From the NCBI GenBank assembly GCA_964435475.1, contig CAYSZB010000032.1, forward strand, positions 1 to 25,689: a stretch of DNA of 25,689 nt, in the 5' to 3' direction. Every line of letters starts with the position of its first letter. The first letter of the stretch is position 1. The position numbers and the translations under genes are program-made. Positions 7,334 to 15,590 of this stretch are shown here, piece after piece. The notes beneath the pieces were generated by a model. The model was not told the origin of the DNA, did not search any database, and saw only the letters and a list, made by a program, of their open reading frames with translations. The stretch is from CAYSZB01 sp964435475. GTDB taxonomy: Bacteria > Chloroflexota > Anaerolineae > Anaerolineales > Anaerolineaceae.

Positions 7334-9106
7334 TTACTTTATGCTGTCAAACACCCGCTGATAGATATTGGTTACCTTCTCAGGAGAGTATTTGTTGAGC
7401 ATCTTGCAGTAGTCTCCCCAGTCCTGGTCGTTATCGATATCCAACTTGCCCATAATAAACAGGGGCACATTACTGGCCAGGAAAGTATCTACATTGCTGT
7501 AAATTTTGTTGTAAGTGTTTGATTCCTCCGTGCTGAATTGGGCGCGAACTGACCGATCGATGAAGCCAATGTTCTCATAGTAATCCCAGCGAGCCATCGC
7601 ATCCCTGGCATACTCTGTATAACTGGCATTAAGGGCAGGAACAAACCCTTCTCCATATAATCCTATGGACATGCGCTTGGCAGCCATGGCGGAAGCCAGG
7701 TTGTTGTCGGTGAGTAATTTGACATCACGGTTGTATTTGATCTTGCCGTCCGGCTGCACTTCTGTTTGATAGGCACCATTGGTGAGACCATACTTGATGT
7801 AAATGGGATCCTGGGTCGCTTCAAATTGCTCCTTATTGAGGCCAAAGCATAGGACCGCCCCACCCTCGACTGTGTAGAGATAATCCATGAAGGAGAGTAC
7901 TGTGGGAAGATCCTCTTCAGCTACCTTGCGGGAGACCACAAGTGATTCTCTTAACCGGCTGTACTGGTAGAAGCTGTCAGGAATTTGACCCTGCTGTTCA
8001 GCAGATCCGTATATATCGTTGATCGGCTGGCGAGCACCGTATACCACCATACCAGATGTGAAGCCATCACCTGTATCCATCTGGGTGCCGGTTTCAGCTC
8101 TGCGGCCGATCCACAAACCAACCTTGCCGGTATGGATTAGATCGGTGTTGATGGCATAGACCTGATCACTGGTATGCTCCGCAAAGCTCTTATCCAGCCA
8201 GCCTTTTTCATACCAGTTGTTAAGGGCTTGCAGATAAGCACGCATATTATCGCTGTCCCCGCCAAAACCTGCATTTAAGTTTTCATCTACATACCAAAGA
8301 GGAGCGCCTCCACCAAAGCCTGAATACAATCCGCCGTCTTCATTGTAGCCCTTGAAGAAAGGAGCAAAGGAATAACCATCGCTGATACCCAGGTCTGCAA
8401 TCGCCCTGGTGAAGATCTCAAACATCCATTCCCAGTCGCTGATGTAAACAGGTTCACTTTCACCACTGGGGAATATGACATTGTCCTGCCAGGTTGTCTT
8501 GTCATTGGGGTCGGTAAAGCCGTAAGTAAAAGGTTCCCCTGTTGTGGGATTGGTACCATACTTGGCTACCCAGTCACGACGGTAGAGGAAGCCCATAAAG
8601 TTGCCCAGGATTTCCTCTGAAACCGAATACAGTTGCAGGATGCGGCGCTCGCCATCAACAGTTGTGTAAGCATAAGGTTTCAGATCAGGAAACTTTTCGA
8701 GATATGCCATGTAATTGGGCATATACTCTTCCATGTAGGGGGTCAGATCATAGATGATCTCATCAGCTAACATTTCAGCAGCGCTGATGGTGGAAAATGA
8801 CATATACATCAGATCTGAATATTCTTCTGTGGCCAGCAGGGTGTTGAAATTATCACGTTCAGCGCCTGCGATCGGGACCACAAAACTGAGATCTACCTTA
8901 TTACCATTAAATTCCAACGTTTCAAAATATTTGACGCCAGGGTTTTCTTCGTAGGACATGTAATAGGTGGAATCCTCGCCCACCGGGATCCAGAAGCTGA
9001 TGGGTACGGTGTCGCCGCTACCAGCCCCATCACCGCCTGCATTTCCACATGAGGTGGTTGAAAGCAGCATGGACACACACAAAATCACAAATAAAAAGCG
9101 TTTCAT
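7334..9106 (-). CDS. extracellular sugar-binding lipoprotein of the ABC importer
   Basis: This 590-residue solute-binding protein begins with a lipoprotein signal: basic MKR, a hydrophobic core, then LSTTSC with the lipid-anchored cysteine near residue 20, followed by a Gly/Ser/Asp-rich linker. Its length and Trp/Tyr-rich body match the large LipO-type binding proteins that pair with LplB/YtcP permeases. It captures the substrate outside the cell and delivers it to the two permeases encoded downstream. The start is set by AAGGAGAG upstream of ATG. A stem-loop after the stop probably raises its expression relative to later genes. The ligand is unknown; the neighbouring GHL6, GH3 and GH2 genes suggest an oligosaccharide or glycoside. 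Confidence 0.92.
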   Translation of the reverse strand: MKRFLFVILCVSMLLSTTSCGNAGGDGAGSGDTVPISFWIPVGEDSTYYMSYEENPGVKYFETLEFNGNKVDLSFVVPIAGAERDNFNTLLATEEYSDLMYMSFSTISAAEMLADEIIYDLTPYMEEYMPNYMAYLEKFPDLKPYAYTTVDGERRILQLYSVSEEILGNFMGFLYRRDWVAKYGTNPTTGEPFTYGFTDPNDKTTWQDNVIFPSGESEPVYISDWEWMFEIFTRAIADLGISDGYSFAPFFKGYNEDGGLYSGFGGGAPLWYVDENLNAGFGGDSDNMRAYLQALNNWYEKGWLDKSFAEHTSDQVYAINTDLIHTGKVGLWIGRRAETGTQMDTGDGFTSGMVVYGARQPINDIYGSAEQQGQIPDSFYQYSRLRESLVVSRKVAEEDLPTVLSFMDYLYTVEGGAVLCFGLNKEQFEATQDPIYIKYGLTNGAYQTEVQPDGKIKYNRDVKLLTDNNLASAMAAKRMSIGLYGEGFVPALNASYTEYARDAMARWDYYENIGFIDRSVRAQFSTEESNTYNKIYSNVDTFLASNVPLFIMGKLDIDNDQDWGDYCKMLNKYSPEKVTNIYQRVFDSIK

Positions 9107-9254
9107 TTTATATCTCTCCTTCTAATTACTTTATATACTTCTCAGCCATCCGCTGATAAAAAATAGTTCCTTATTTTTGACCAAACTTATTCATCATCTT
9201 TTGAACTTTATAGTTGTTCTTTAGTATTTTCCAGTTCTTTATTGATCTCCTTTT

Positions 9255-11231
9255 TCAAGAAATTCGCTTATTGATCACAACACATTCATAGAACCCCAGT
9301 GTCTTTAGATGCAGACGCAGACGGTTTCTGTCAACTTCATAATCCAATGCTTCGGGAGCTGAAAGCCCAGAACAAGTCACGGGAGAACCATCCCAGGGCA
9401 ATTCCACAATCTGGTCAACAAGCTTGGGAGGATCAAAGAATGAGGTGCCAAAGTGACCACTTGTATTAACAAAATGAACGACTTCAAAGTCATCTTTTTT
9501 TCCATGAGTAATTTCCACCATGGGCGAAAGTGAACTTCCCCCCATCGGAGAGAGTCCACACAGGTTCAGAAGTATATCTTTCATTAAAATAAACCAGTTG
9601 TCATGGCCTTCCTGATAATAGGAAGTAGCAGGGAACCAGGGAAGGCAAATTCCTTTTCCTTTTCCATAAGGAAAGATCGTGACACCGGGGTGATCGGTCG
9701 GTGCTTCCGTGGGATAACACAATTCTGGAGGGCCGAAACGTTCAGGAGAAAGGTAAACAAGGTACTGCTTCATACCCTCTTCGCCATAAAGGATCTGGAA
9801 CGATTTTCCTATAGCGATCAAAGACCGATCAGAAAAACTGGGAAATACTGCCCGATCCTCATGCCGCACCTTCAGCATGGAGCCAAGGACCTTATCCATC
9901 ATCGGGATTACCTCCCTGATACCAAGACAGGCAAGAGGTTTTTTCCCTATCCTGCCGCTTTCAAGCAGGTAACCACCCTGGGATACATAGGCATTGAGTG
10001 CCTCCTCAGCTGAAGGAGGTATGCGAGCTTTATCAGGAAGTAGAATAAGGCGGTACTTGCTCAGGTCCCGCCTGGTCAGTCCTGATAAGAGGATCTCATC
10101 AAATGGGATATGACTTTCTGTCAGAACCCTTATCCAGCCCCGCTCTTCTATATTGGGAGCGGCATAGGAATCTTTGACCAGCAACACATTTGCTGCGGAG
10201 GTAACTCCGTAAAGGACATCCTCGTGTGCTTCCGCAAAAGCAAACACCTTGCGGACCCGTTCATATGCAGATTGATCCTCCCGCGTATTAGGACGACCAA
10301 ACATGTAATAATCAATGCCGGAAAAGTTGGCCAGGGTCTGCCAGAGGCGCAGTTCTTGCAGGGCGGGCGATACCGCCACATGACGGTAAGCGAATCCCAT
10401 CATGTCATTACTTGTGCCGGTAACCTCCACACTCATCCCCCGCATCGCTCTTGCGTTGGAGGATGCGCTGTATTGCCATTGGAGCTGTCCCCGACCAAAT
10501 TCTGAGCCGGATTCCTGGCGTATGTAATCTACCGAGCAGTAAGCGATCTCAGGATTGATGGAATGGATTAATTGAGTGACGCGAGTATTCTGTGCTGCTG
10601 AGATTTCCTGCCTAAAACGGGAATGTGCTGCAGATGCAGGGTCGTCTCCCTGGGGCATCTGGGGAATATCCATGTGGTATTGCTCAAAAAACTTCTGCTT
10701 GCAGTTTTCACAATGGCAGAGACCATAGAAGCGATAGCTGTAATCTATTGCCATCAAGCCCAGGCTTCCCATATTGCAGTATACGCCATCAAATGGGATC
10801 TCTGTTAGAAGCTCTTTCAGGATTTCATCCATATATCCTCCAAGGTAACCACCATTAAGGCAGGTATGGATACAACCGTTGTATTCCACGATCTCGCCCT
10901 CAGCTGTACGATGAGCCCAATCTGGATGCCTTTCATAAACGGGTCGCAGGATTTTGGAAAAATCCGTGCGGGCAATAGCCCGGATGCCGTTTTGATGACA
11001 GCGATCCACCAGATCCTTCAAATTGAATTGCTGTATATATGGACTTACAGGATGGTCTGGTAGTTTGCTGGGGTAACTTGCAATGATGCCGGCAGCATTA
11101 AGCATGACGGTGTTGCAGTGAAATGATTTCAGGTTGGCAATGAACTGTTCAGGATCAAAGTTCAGGGTATCAATTTCCCTGAAGTTGGGTTGAATCACCC
11201 GCCAGGGGTAACCGTTCCACCAATGTTGCAT
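9255..11231 (-). CDS. putative glycoside hydrolase, GHL6-type barrel with GH42-like trimerisation domain
   Basis: This is a 658-residue protein without a signal peptide, so cytoplasmic. The N-terminal ~200 residues resemble hypothetical glycosyl hydrolase family 6 (a TIM barrel related to GH42): NTVMLNAAGIIASYPS, then a Cys cluster CHCENC at 172-177 of the kind that binds zinc in GH42 enzymes. A middle region near residues 345-430, running from VLLVKDSYAAPN to QGGYLLESGRIG, looks like the flavodoxin-like beta-galactosidase trimerisation domain. A beta-sandwich-like tail ends the protein. The start is fixed by AAGGAGAT seven bases upstream of ATG. As the first gene of the minus-strand run it probably cleaves the imported compound. 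Catalytic residues and sugar specificity cannot be assigned from sequence by eye. Confidence 0.75.
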   Translation of the reverse strand: MQHWWNGYPWRVIQPNFREIDTLNFDPEQFIANLKSFHCNTVMLNAAGIIASYPSKLPDHPVSPYIQQFNLKDLVDRCHQNGIRAIARTDFSKILRPVYERHPDWAHRTAEGEIVEYNGCIHTCLNGGYLGGYMDEILKELLTEIPFDGVYCNMGSLGLMAIDYSYRFYGLCHCENCKQKFFEQYHMDIPQMPQGDDPASAAHSRFRQEISAAQNTRVTQLIHSINPEIAYCSVDYIRQESGSEFGRGQLQWQYSASSNARAMRGMSVEVTGTSNDMMGFAYRHVAVSPALQELRLWQTLANFSGIDYYMFGRPNTREDQSAYERVRKVFAFAEAHEDVLYGVTSAANVLLVKDSYAAPNIEERGWIRVLTESHIPFDEILLSGLTRRDLSKYRLILLPDKARIPPSAEEALNAYVSQGGYLLESGRIGKKPLACLGIREVIPMMDKVLGSMLKVRHEDRAVFPSFSDRSLIAIGKSFQILYGEEGMKQYLVYLSPERFGPPELCYPTEAPTDHPGVTIFPYGKGKGICLPWFPATSYYQEGHDNWFILMKDILLNLCGLSPMGGSSLSPMVEITHGKKDDFEVVHFVNTSGHFGTSFFDPPKLVDQIVELPWDGSPVTCSGLSAPEALDYEVDRNRLRLHLKTLGFYECVVINKRIS

Positions 11232-11284
11232 AAATATCTCCTTTTATGCGTGATCCTTAATTAAACCAGTAGAACTTTTCAGCA

Positions 11285-11300
11285 TTAATAAATTTATTAA
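11285..11300. promoter_or_regulatory. 16-bp perfect AT palindrome, possible operator of the minus-strand operon
   Basis: TTAATAAATTTATTAA is a perfect palindrome. It falls just downstream of the proposed -10 box of the GHL6 gene, where a repressor would block initiation. All bases are A or T, so chance is a real alternative. Confidence 0.3.
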
Positions 11301-11310
11301 GAGTATTTTA

Positions 11311-11338
11311 TTCATATTCGCTGCAGATGTAAAGTCAA
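11311..11338 (-). promoter_or_regulatory. candidate promoter of the minus-strand transporter/hydrolase operon
   Basis: On the minus strand TTGACT (11338-11333) is followed after 16 bases by TATGAA (11316-11311). The -35 matches five of six and the -10 four of six consensus positions. Transcription would start near 11304, about 70 bases before the GHL6 gene. It is the best sigma-70-like pair in this half of the divergent spacer. Confidence 0.4.
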
Positions 11339-11479
11339 TTATTCGCTAAAACGCCCACTATTTCGTCACCCGCAGACAGTGTGAAATAAATGGTCCTTTT
11401 AGTCCTGCCAATCTAAAAATTACACAAATCAACTGGCATAAAAGCAAAACCGTTTATATAAAAAATAACCGGCAAATAC

Positions 11480-11485
11480 TATAAT
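11480..11485 (+). promoter_or_regulatory. candidate -10 box for the plus-strand hydrolase operon
   Basis: A perfect TATAAT lies 46 bases before the preferred HAD start. No good -35 is visible at normal spacing, which would suit an activator-dependent promoter. Initiation near 11491 would exclude the ATG at 11490 and supports the ATG at 11532. The rest of the 300-base divergent spacer (11232-11531) holds no recognisable gene or RNA. Confidence 0.4.
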
Positions 11486-11531
11486 CCTAATGCGTAATAA
11501 CTCTAAAAATATCGTTTATGGAAAGAAAATT

Positions 11532-12386
11532 ATGATTCAAACCCTCGAAACCTTTCAAAAACAACATGACATGCTTTTATGCATGGATTCGGATGGAACT
11601 GTGATCGATGCCATGAATGCCAAACATAACCGCTGCCATGGAGAAGCATTCATCGAAGAATGGAACCTGCAAGACCATGCGCACGAGATCCAAACCATCT
11701 GGAATGAGATCAACCTCTATGAAAAAAGCCGTGGCGTTAACCGTTTTATTGCCCTGGAGGAGATGCTTAGGCGTTTAGAGGGCCGCTACCTCCATACTGA
11801 TGGAAATGAGTACGGTAGACTTCAAAGCTGGATCAACAAAGGGGACCTTTCCAACAACTGTCTTCAAACTGAGATACAATCCAATCCTGGCCCCCTGCTC
11901 GAAAAGGCCATGCGTTGGTCTCTCTCCCTGAACAAGAAGATTGCTGGATTAACACCTGAAGATAAACCGCCATATCCCGGTGTTCGTGAAGCCTTAGACT
12001 ACGCCCTGGGAAAGCTTGATATCGCAGTGATCAGCAGTTCCAATATGTCCGCAATTCTGGAGGAATGGCAGGCACATGATCTTCTTTCCTACCCAAGCGT
12101 GATCACCAGTCAGGAAATAGGGACCAAGGAAGCCTGTATTGCAGCATTGCTGCAAAAGGGATATGCGCCTGACCACGTGTTGATGATCGGTGATGCCTAT
12201 CCCGACGTGGAAGCAGCCCTTGCAAACAGCGTCTGGTATTATCCCATCTGTACCCGCCGGGAAGGGGAAAGCTGGATCGAATTCAGAGAAACATACCTGG
12301 ATATCTTCCTGTCAGGCAATTACAGGGCATTCAGCATTGCATTAATGGAAAAATTTGAGAATAATTTCAATACACAAGGAGCCTAA
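11532..12386 (+). CDS. HAD-superfamily phosphatase
   Basis: This is a cytoplasmic 284-residue HAD hydrolase. Motif I is MDSDGT with D19 as nucleophile and D21 as general acid. Motif II is VISSSN, motif III is the lysine in GTKEAC, and motif IV is MIGDAYPD. A large helical cap of over 100 residues lies between motifs I and II, as in sugar-phosphate phosphatases of the PGMB or Gph type. I prefer the ATG at 11532, preceded by GGAAAG, over the ATG at 11490, which lies at the probable transcription start. It is the first gene of the plus-strand operon and ends one base before the GH3 start. It may remove phosphate from a sugar intermediate; the substrate is unknown. Confidence 0.85.
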   Translation: MIQTLETFQKQHDMLLCMDSDGTVIDAMNAKHNRCHGEAFIEEWNLQDHAHEIQTIWNEINLYEKSRGVNRFIALEEMLRRLEGRYLHTDGNEYGRLQSWINKGDLSNNCLQTEIQSNPGPLLEKAMRWSLSLNKKIAGLTPEDKPPYPGVREALDYALGKLDIAVISSSNMSAILEEWQAHDLLSYPSVITSQEIGTKEACIAALLQKGYAPDHVLMIGDAYPDVEAALANSVWYYPICTRREGESWIEFRETYLDIFLSGNYRAFSIALMEKFENNFNTQGA

Positions 12387-12387
12387 A

Positions 12388-14178
12388 ATGATCGACCTTA
12401 CAAAAAAGCCATACTGCTTAAATCCGGAACAGATCCGTTGGGTGGAACAAACCATTGCTTCCATGAGCGAAGAAGAAAAGATCAGGCAGTTGTTTGTTCA
12501 CCTTACCGCTGCAGGCGATGATGAAGAGTTGGTCAAAGAGGAAGCAACCACCATGCAAATGGGCGCGATCCGTTTCAACCCCAGGAAAAAGGAAGAAATG
12601 TGGAACATGAACCGCCTCTTCCAGAAATACAGCAAGATCCCGGTGCTTTCTGCTGTCAACGTGGAAGCGGGTGGCAATGGTGCAACCAGTGATGGTACCA
12701 ATGTTGGGCAGCAGGTCAAGGTAGCTGCAACTGGCGACAGCAGCTATGCTTATAAAATGGGGCAGATCTGCGGCAGGGAGACCAGGGCTGTCGGTTCCAA
12801 TTGGGCATTTGCGCCTATTGTTGATCTGATTATGAACTGGCATAACCCTGCCATCTCCACGCGTGCGTTTAGCAAAGACCCAGATGTGGTACTCGCCTTC
12901 GCCAGGGAGTATTTCAGAGGCATCTCTGAAAGCGGTATTGTCTGTGCCATGAAACATTTCCCCGGTGATGGTGTGGACGAGAGGGATCCCCACATTGCTA
13001 CCAGCGTGAACGATCTCACCTGTGATGATTGGGACGCCACTTTTGGCAAAGTCTACAAGGGAATGATCGAGGCAGGCGTTCAATCCATCATGACAGGTCA
13101 TATCATGCTGCCGGCTTACCAGAAAAAGTTCAATCCCACCATGCACGAGGATGAATACCTGCCAGCAACTTTATCCAAAGAGCTGCTTACCGATCTGCTC
13201 CGCGGACAATTGGGCTTCAACGGCCTGATCGTTACGGATGCCAGTCATATGGTTGGATTGGCAGGCCGGTCCAAGCGCTCCAGGATGGTACCCGGCTCCA
13301 TAATGGCGGGATGTGATATGTTACTCTTCTATAATGATTTTGAAGAGGACGTCCAGTATATGACAGACGCACTTCATGATAACTACCTGACCCAGGAACG
13401 CCTCCATGATGCATTGACCCGTATCCTGGGCCTTAAGGTTCTTGCAGGGCTGGATACCTTCACTATGGATAAGTTCCCACCTCAAGAAGGAATGGAAGTG
13501 ATAGGCTGCCCGGATCACAAACAGGTATCCATTGAGGTCTCTGAGCGGGCAATCACGCTTGTAAAACAGGTCGGGGAGAATATATTTCCCATCACTGACA
13601 AGAAACGCATTCTGATGGTACCTGTAGGACCCAAGCCCAGTCCCATTTTATCGATCGCTGGCATGGGTGCAGATGGCAGCAAGCTCTTAAACGGACTGCA
13701 GGAGAAGCTTGAGAAGCACGGCCATACGGTAACTGTCTATGTCGATCCCGTGGAAGCCATCGTGAAAAAAATGGCCATGCTTTCTCCCGAGCAAAGGGCA
13801 AATGAGTCAAAGCTTTTGGGCAAGAAGGGTGCATACGGCATGAAGTCGAGCATCGAAGCCCTGACCGGCTCGTATGACCTGGTTATCTGCGTGGCCAACG
13901 TTTCCGCTACCATGCGGACCACCCAACGCCTGGAGTGGGCTATCAGCAAGGGCGGTTGGGACAATCCCTGGTATGTAAATGAGATCCCGACCATTTTTGT
14001 CTCTTTCAATTGCCCCTTCCACCTGGCAGATGTCTCGCAGGTTAAGAATTTCATAAATTGCTATGATGCGCAGGAGTCATCCGTGGAAGCTTTCGTAGCA
14101 AAAATCGAAGGAGAAAGTGAATTTACCGGGGTCAGCCCTGTGGATGCCTTCTGCGGTATGTTGGATACCAGGTTTTAA
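12388..14178 (+). CDS. glycoside hydrolase family 3, beta-N-acetylhexosaminidase (NagZ)-like
   Basis: This is a 596-residue GH3 enzyme with no signal peptide. The N-terminal barrel carries KHFPGDGVDERDPH (K189 to H202), the NagZ-type loop whose Asp-His pair (here D200 and H202) serves as acid/base. The nucleophile is D284 in LIVTDASHM. The usual NagZ loop reads GHGDT, so G-D-G-V-D here is a variant and specificity may differ. Residues from about 400 form a GH3 C-terminal alpha/beta domain. The start at 12388 follows AAGGAG; a start 11 codons upstream lies inside the HAD gene and lacks a site. It is coupled to the HAD gene with a one-base gap and lies 23 bases before the first FAD enzyme, so it probably acts on imported oligosaccharide. 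Confidence 0.9.
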   Translation: MIDLTKKPYCLNPEQIRWVEQTIASMSEEEKIRQLFVHLTAAGDDEELVKEEATTMQMGAIRFNPRKKEEMWNMNRLFQKYSKIPVLSAVNVEAGGNGATSDGTNVGQQVKVAATGDSSYAYKMGQICGRETRAVGSNWAFAPIVDLIMNWHNPAISTRAFSKDPDVVLAFAREYFRGISESGIVCAMKHFPGDGVDERDPHIATSVNDLTCDDWDATFGKVYKGMIEAGVQSIMTGHIMLPAYQKKFNPTMHEDEYLPATLSKELLTDLLRGQLGFNGLIVTDASHMVGLAGRSKRSRMVPGSIMAGCDMLLFYNDFEEDVQYMTDALHDNYLTQERLHDALTRILGLKVLAGLDTFTMDKFPPQEGMEVIGCPDHKQVSIEVSERAITLVKQVGENIFPITDKKRILMVPVGPKPSPILSIAGMGADGSKLLNGLQEKLEKHGHTVTVYVDPVEAIVKKMAMLSPEQRANESKLLGKKGAYGMKSSIEALTGSYDLVICVANVSATMRTTQRLEWAISKGGWDNPWYVNEIPTIFVSFNCPFHLADVSQVKNFINCYDAQESSVEAFVAKIEGESEFTGVSPVDAFCGMLDTRF

Positions 14179-14201
14179 ACAAGCCAAGAGGAGGATTGCC
14201 G

Positions 14202-15572
14202 ATGGATAGTAGTAGGTGGTTCCGGGAACCTGCCCGTGAGATCCCTGTTGCACAGGCAGATGTATGTATTGCCGGCGGTGGCACTGCGGGATGCATAGCT
14301 GCTATTGCTGCAGCCCGTGCTGGAGCAGCGGTCATTTTGATTGAAAAACTGCCCGTACCCGGAGGTACTTATACCAATGGTGGCATCCATTGCAACAGTT
14401 TCTTTAATGCCGAAGTGAATCCCGAAAAGGCCAAGCGCGTTGTGGGGGGCATTCCCTATGAACTTGCGCTTCGAATAATTGACGCGGGAGGTTCTGCCGG
14501 CTTTTTACCAACTCCCGACTCACATTATCACAGTCCCTACAGTTACCTGGCCAACCATGAAGTTTATAAGGGGATCATTTCTGAGATGCTGATGGAGGCA
14601 GGCGTGAAGGTATGCCTGCAGACGATGCTCTGTGATGTGGAAATGGAAGAGGAGTACATCAAGACCGTGTTCATCGAGAATAAAGATGGCCGCAGCGCGA
14701 TCAAGGCAAAGCAGTTCATCGATGCCACAGGGGATGGCGATGTGGCCAGGCTGGCAGGATTTGAACAGATCGAGAACTGGAAAACTTATACCAAAATGTG
14801 CAGCGCACCGACGGGATTGGTTTTCGGTTTGGGCGGTGTGGACTTCGATCGGGTAATTGCAGAAAACCCCCAGGCTGTGCGCACCAATCCAGGTGAGCGT
14901 TCCTTCACCTTTGTACATGCCATCGATCAAGAACGCTATGCACCTTTGATGGAGCTGGACATCAATTATTTCACATCTTTCATGTTTATGCATCCCACAG
15001 AAGCAACTTATATTAACAATACTAAGGGTGAGAATATCGATGGTACGGATGCTGAAGCCCTGAGCCTGGCAGAGATGAAAACCCGGGTTAAGATCATGAA
15101 GCTGTCCAATGCGCTGAAGCAATGCGTTCCCGGTTTTGAAAATTCCTACATGTCCTGGGCTGCGACCCAACTTGGTGTACGGGCAAGCCGCATCACCAAT
15201 TGTGATAAGACCATTTCTCAGGAGGAGATCTCCAATGCGGTCCGCTTTGAGGATGAGATCGGGCTCTACGGCTTCCATGACCTGAGCCCCAAGCGCCCGG
15301 ATTGCCTGGTCAAAGAGCCCGGTTTTTACGGATTTCCCTATCGGATGCTGCTGCCCAAAGGCTGCCGTAATCTCCTTATGGCTGGGCGCTGTGTCACCGA
15401 AGAAAACGAAGCACACATGTCCACCCGCAACGTGGCAGCCTGCCAGGTCATGGGGCAGGGAGCAGGTGTGGCCGCTGCTCTATGCACAAAGATGGGGGTT
15501 GACACCCGTTCACTCCCTTATGAGTTTCTGAAAGAAGAGTTGCTGAAGCAGGACGTTATTCTGGATGTTTAA
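14202..15572 (+). CDS. FAD-dependent oxidoreductase (FAD_oxidored/PF12831 type), copy 1
   Basis: This is a 456-residue flavoprotein. The dinucleotide motif is at residues 24-30 (AGGGTAG), with E48 at the end of the second strand to hold the ribose. The C-terminal FAD motif is MAGRCVTEENEAHMSTRN followed by GQGAGVAAAL. The ATG at 14202 is chosen because AGGAGG ends seven bases upstream; an in-frame TTG at 14196 is too close to that site. There is no signal peptide or membrane segment. It shares most of its length with the next gene, including GLYGFHDL(S/A)PKR. Such enzymes cluster with glycoside hydrolases in many genomes, but their reactions are mostly unproven. Oxidation of a sugar hydroxyl or of an aglycone is a reasonable guess. 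Confidence 0.87.
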   Translation: MDSSRWFREPAREIPVAQADVCIAGGGTAGCIAAIAAARAGAAVILIEKLPVPGGTYTNGGIHCNSFFNAEVNPEKAKRVVGGIPYELALRIIDAGGSAGFLPTPDSHYHSPYSYLANHEVYKGIISEMLMEAGVKVCLQTMLCDVEMEEEYIKTVFIENKDGRSAIKAKQFIDATGDGDVARLAGFEQIENWKTYTKMCSAPTGLVFGLGGVDFDRVIAENPQAVRTNPGERSFTFVHAIDQERYAPLMELDINYFTSFMFMHPTEATYINNTKGENIDGTDAEALSLAEMKTRVKIMKLSNALKQCVPGFENSYMSWAATQLGVRASRITNCDKTISQEEISNAVRFEDEIGLYGFHDLSPKRPDCLVKEPGFYGFPYRMLLPKGCRNLLMAGRCVTEENEAHMSTRNVAACQVMGQGAGVAAALCTKMGVDTRSLPYEFLKEELLKQDVILDV

Positions 15573-15590
15573 GGAATAAGGATCACGCAG

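Noticed and set aside
12418..13146. 242-residue minus-strand open frame
   Set aside because: It lies wholly inside the GH3 gene, whose catalytic motifs are intact. It is Cys- and His-rich with no family pattern and is an antisense shadow.
14520..15416. 298-residue minus-strand open frame
   Set aside because: It is antisense to the first FAD oxidoreductase, which has full FAD motifs and a strong ribosome site. No domain is recognisable in the antisense product.
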